From contig ONTN01000004.1 in NCBI GenBank assembly GCA_900320765.1, forward strand, positions 1 to 22,435: a DNA stretch of 22,435 nucleotides, given 5' to 3'. This stretch comes from an uncultured Eubacteriales bacterium (lineage in GTDB: Bacteria; Bacillota; Clostridia; Oscillospirales; Oscillospiraceae). The notes beneath the pieces were generated by a model. That model was not told where the DNA came from. It did not search any database and saw nothing but the letters and a program-made list of their open reading frames with translations. The position numbers and the translations under genes are program-made. Within the stretch, counting starts at the first letter, position 1, and each line of letters starts with the position of its first letter. Below are positions 21,244 to 22,435 of the stretch, in pieces.

Positions 21244-21862
21244 CTAAAAGCTTCCCTAATTCCATGACCCGCCTACGCATCCCGGCGGCGGCAAGGTCGA
21301 TATTTTCCTTCTCGGAAAGGTTTTCGTCGGTCAGATCGGCGGCATAGAACGGCTTGCCGATAACGACTTTCGCTCTGTCCCGCGTGAAATACCGCCCGTT
21401 CGTATAGACCGGTATGACCTTCACCCCCGAAACGAGGGCGAGATACGCGGCTCCCGGGCGGAAGGGAAGCGGCCTCTCCTCGCCCTCGCGGGGAAGCCTG
21501 CCCTCCGGGAATATCCCGACGACTCCGCCGCGCCTTAAAATCTCCTCCGACTTTGCCATAAAGCCGAAATCGCGGGAGTCCCTGTCCACTTTTATGCCGC
21601 CGAGCAGCCTTAAAAACGGTCCGAGCAGCCGCTTCTTGAACAGCACCTCCGCCATCTGATAGCGGAGAGTGCGGCCGAAGAAAACGAAGAGGAAGGCGGC
21701 GTAATCGAAAACCGAGGTGTGATTTGATATTATTATCGCGGGTCCCTTTATCGAGCGGGACTGCCGCGAGGGGTCCTCGTAAATATGGCGCGTGCGGAAA
21801 ACTATCTTCTGCGCCGGCCAGGCGGTTATCTTTAAAAACCAGTTAAAAAACGATATCAGCAT
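21221..21862 (-). CDS. PlsC-type acyltransferase (copy 1)
   Basis: A 213-residue LPLAT-family acyltransferase. Motif I 'NHTSVFDYA' has catalytic His48 and Asp53, motif II lies near 'GGIKVDRDSRD', motif III is 'FPEGRLPREG' at 118-127 and motif IV is near 'KVIPVYTNGRY'. Expected to acylate a lysophospholipid or other glycerol or amine acceptor at the inner membrane face. It overlaps the carrier-fused ligase gene by 20 bases and the second plsC by 23 bases, so the three are almost certainly translated together. Confidence 0.9.
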   Translation of the reverse strand: MLISFFNWFLKITAWPAQKIVFRTRHIYEDPSRQSRSIKGPAIIISNHTSVFDYAAFLFVFFGRTLRYQMAEVLFKKRLLGPFLRLLGGIKVDRDSRDFGFMAKSEEILRRGGVVGIFPEGRLPREGEERPLPFRPGAAYLALVSGVKVIPVYTNGRYFTRDRAKVVIGKPFYAADLTDENLSEKENIDLAAAGMRRRVMELGKLLDEGTEKQ

Positions 21863-22435
21863 CTTCTCCTCCCGCCTTTATGTATTCGGCGATGGCCCGG
21901 GGCGAGGCGAGAGAGGAGCCCGCCTCGGCGGGAATGCTCAGCCCAAAGTCCTCAGATAGGCGCGAGAGCATCGCGAAGTAGTCGAGGCTCGTCCCCCCTC
22001 CGTCGATAAAGAAATCCGTATCGGCGGATATCTCGCCCGCGTCCTTCTCAAGGGCGGCGGCGAATATCTCGGTTATCCTTGAAAGCAGCGGGTCGCCCTC
22101 CGATTCCGCAGCCGCGGCCGAGGGAACGGCGGGGGGAAGCTCCCCGGCGGCGTACGCCCGCCTCAGACGGGAGCGGTTTAATTTGAACTCATCTTCCCCC
22201 ATAAGCTCGGAGGAGGTGAGGTATATGCCGCCGAGCTCAGATGCGAGCCCGAGATCGTTTGCCCGAGCCTTTACCTCCGCCTCGATGGAGCGGAGCTTAT
22301 CCCCGGGCAGGTGATCGGAAACGGAGATGAGGAGCACGGCGCGGGGCTTTGCACCGCCGCCGCTTATAAGTGCGGCGCGCCGCACACCTGCGATATTAAA
22401 CTTCGGCTCGATGAGATTGGGATTTAAGTTTTCAC
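21843..22435 (-). CDS. Acyl-AMP ligase with C-terminal carrier domain (partial, runs off window)
   Basis: The reading frame is open to the window edge; a GTG at 22385 is not the real start. The residues upstream of it in frame (ENLNPNLIEPKFNIAGV) read as the conserved 'GEN-x-P-x-x-IE' segment of ANL ligases. So this is the last part of an acyl-AMP ligase: the small C-terminal domain with catalytic Lys in 'EFKLNRSRLRRAY', then an Ala/Pro linker, then a phosphopantetheine carrier domain with 'DFFIDGGGTSLDYFAML', whose Ser is encoded at 21989-21987. It is therefore a ligase-ACP fusion, the substrate form a PPTase would prime. It starts the visible part of the operon and overlaps plsC copy 1 by 20 bases. 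Confidence 0.85.
   Translation of the reverse strand, partial: ENLNPNLIEPKFNIAGVRRAALISGGGAKPRAVLLISVSDHLPGDKLRSIEAEVKARANDLGLASELGGIYLTSSELMGEDEFKLNRSRLRRAYAAGELPPAVPSAAAAESEGDPLLSRITEIFAAALEKDAGEISADTDFFIDGGGTSLDYFAMLSRLSEDFGLSIPAEAGSSLASPRAIAEYIKAGGEDADIVF

Noticed and set aside
11616..22435. Polyketide or non-ribosomal peptide cluster
   Set aside because: Carriers, ligases and a PPTase are present, but no ketosynthase, condensation domain, thioesterase module or large multidomain synthase is seen in the window.
1..22435. Mobile elements, CRISPR arrays, tRNA or rRNA genes
   Set aside because: Reading through, I found no transposase or integrase motifs, no regularly spaced repeats and no recognisable cloverleaf or rRNA sequence.

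Overview
The window looks like a chromosomal segment of a GC-rich, low-redundancy Firmicute, most likely an uncultured gut Clostridium-type lineage (Oscillospirales or Christensenellales-like). The evidence is sigma-A-type promoters, purine-rich Shine-Dalgarno sites, a plsX-acpP pair, a BirA/BioY biotin module, FakA/DegV fatty acid kinase components, zinc-ribbon CPBP proteins and a Pro/Thr/Glu-rich lipoprotein linker. No rRNA, tRNA, mobile element or CRISPR array is visible. Coding density is very high and no gene-free stretch exceeds about 200 bases. The species assignment is inference.

Left part (1-3890, + strand): a GNAT-type protein, plsX and acpP are packed tightly (the acyl-phosphate and acyl-ACP core of phospholipid synthesis). 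After a 191-base gap with a strong hairpin come rpe and recR. The recR transcript ends at a perfect hairpin shared with the convergent gene that follows. Next on the - strand are a zinc-ribbon/CPBP membrane protease-like protein, and a DUF6873-like protein followed by a ROK glucokinase.

Middle (6950-11605): a divergent regulatory region with a near-perfect BirA operator separates the DUF6873/glucokinase unit (which has an apparently leaderless promoter) from birA-bioY. A convergent membrane-anchored HExxH protein follows. It faces a three-gene ABC importer (lipoprotein, permease, short ATPase) across overlapping divergent promoters packed with small palindromes. The importer ends at a bidirectional terminator.

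Right part (11616-22435, - strand, read from high to low coordinates): an almost gapless run of about 12 genes that continues past the window edge. In transcription order: the C-terminal part of an acyl-AMP ligase fused to a carrier domain; two PlsC-type acyltransferases; a second acyl-AMP ligase; a stand-alone acyl carrier protein; a fusion of an LRAT/PLAAT-like NlpC/P60-type acyltransferase domain with a 4'-phosphopantetheinyl transferase; a membrane-anchored alpha/beta hydrolase; a DegV/FakB fatty-acid-binding protein; a GPH-type MFS transporter; FakA; a second anchored alpha/beta hydrolase with Cys in place of the nucleophile Ser; and a small two-helix membrane protein. Most neighbours overlap by 4-23 bases, so translational coupling is likely.

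The most interesting reading is that this right-hand operon is a dedicated lipid acyl-transfer or scavenging system. The PPTase would prime the two carriers, the two ligases would load them, and the PlsC proteins and the LRAT-like domain would move acyl chains to glycerophospholipid or amine acceptors. The hydrolases and the transporter would supply substrates, and FakA/FakB would provide a second, acyl-phosphate route that connects to PlsX at the left end of the window. The individual family assignments are strong. The pathway and its product are inference.
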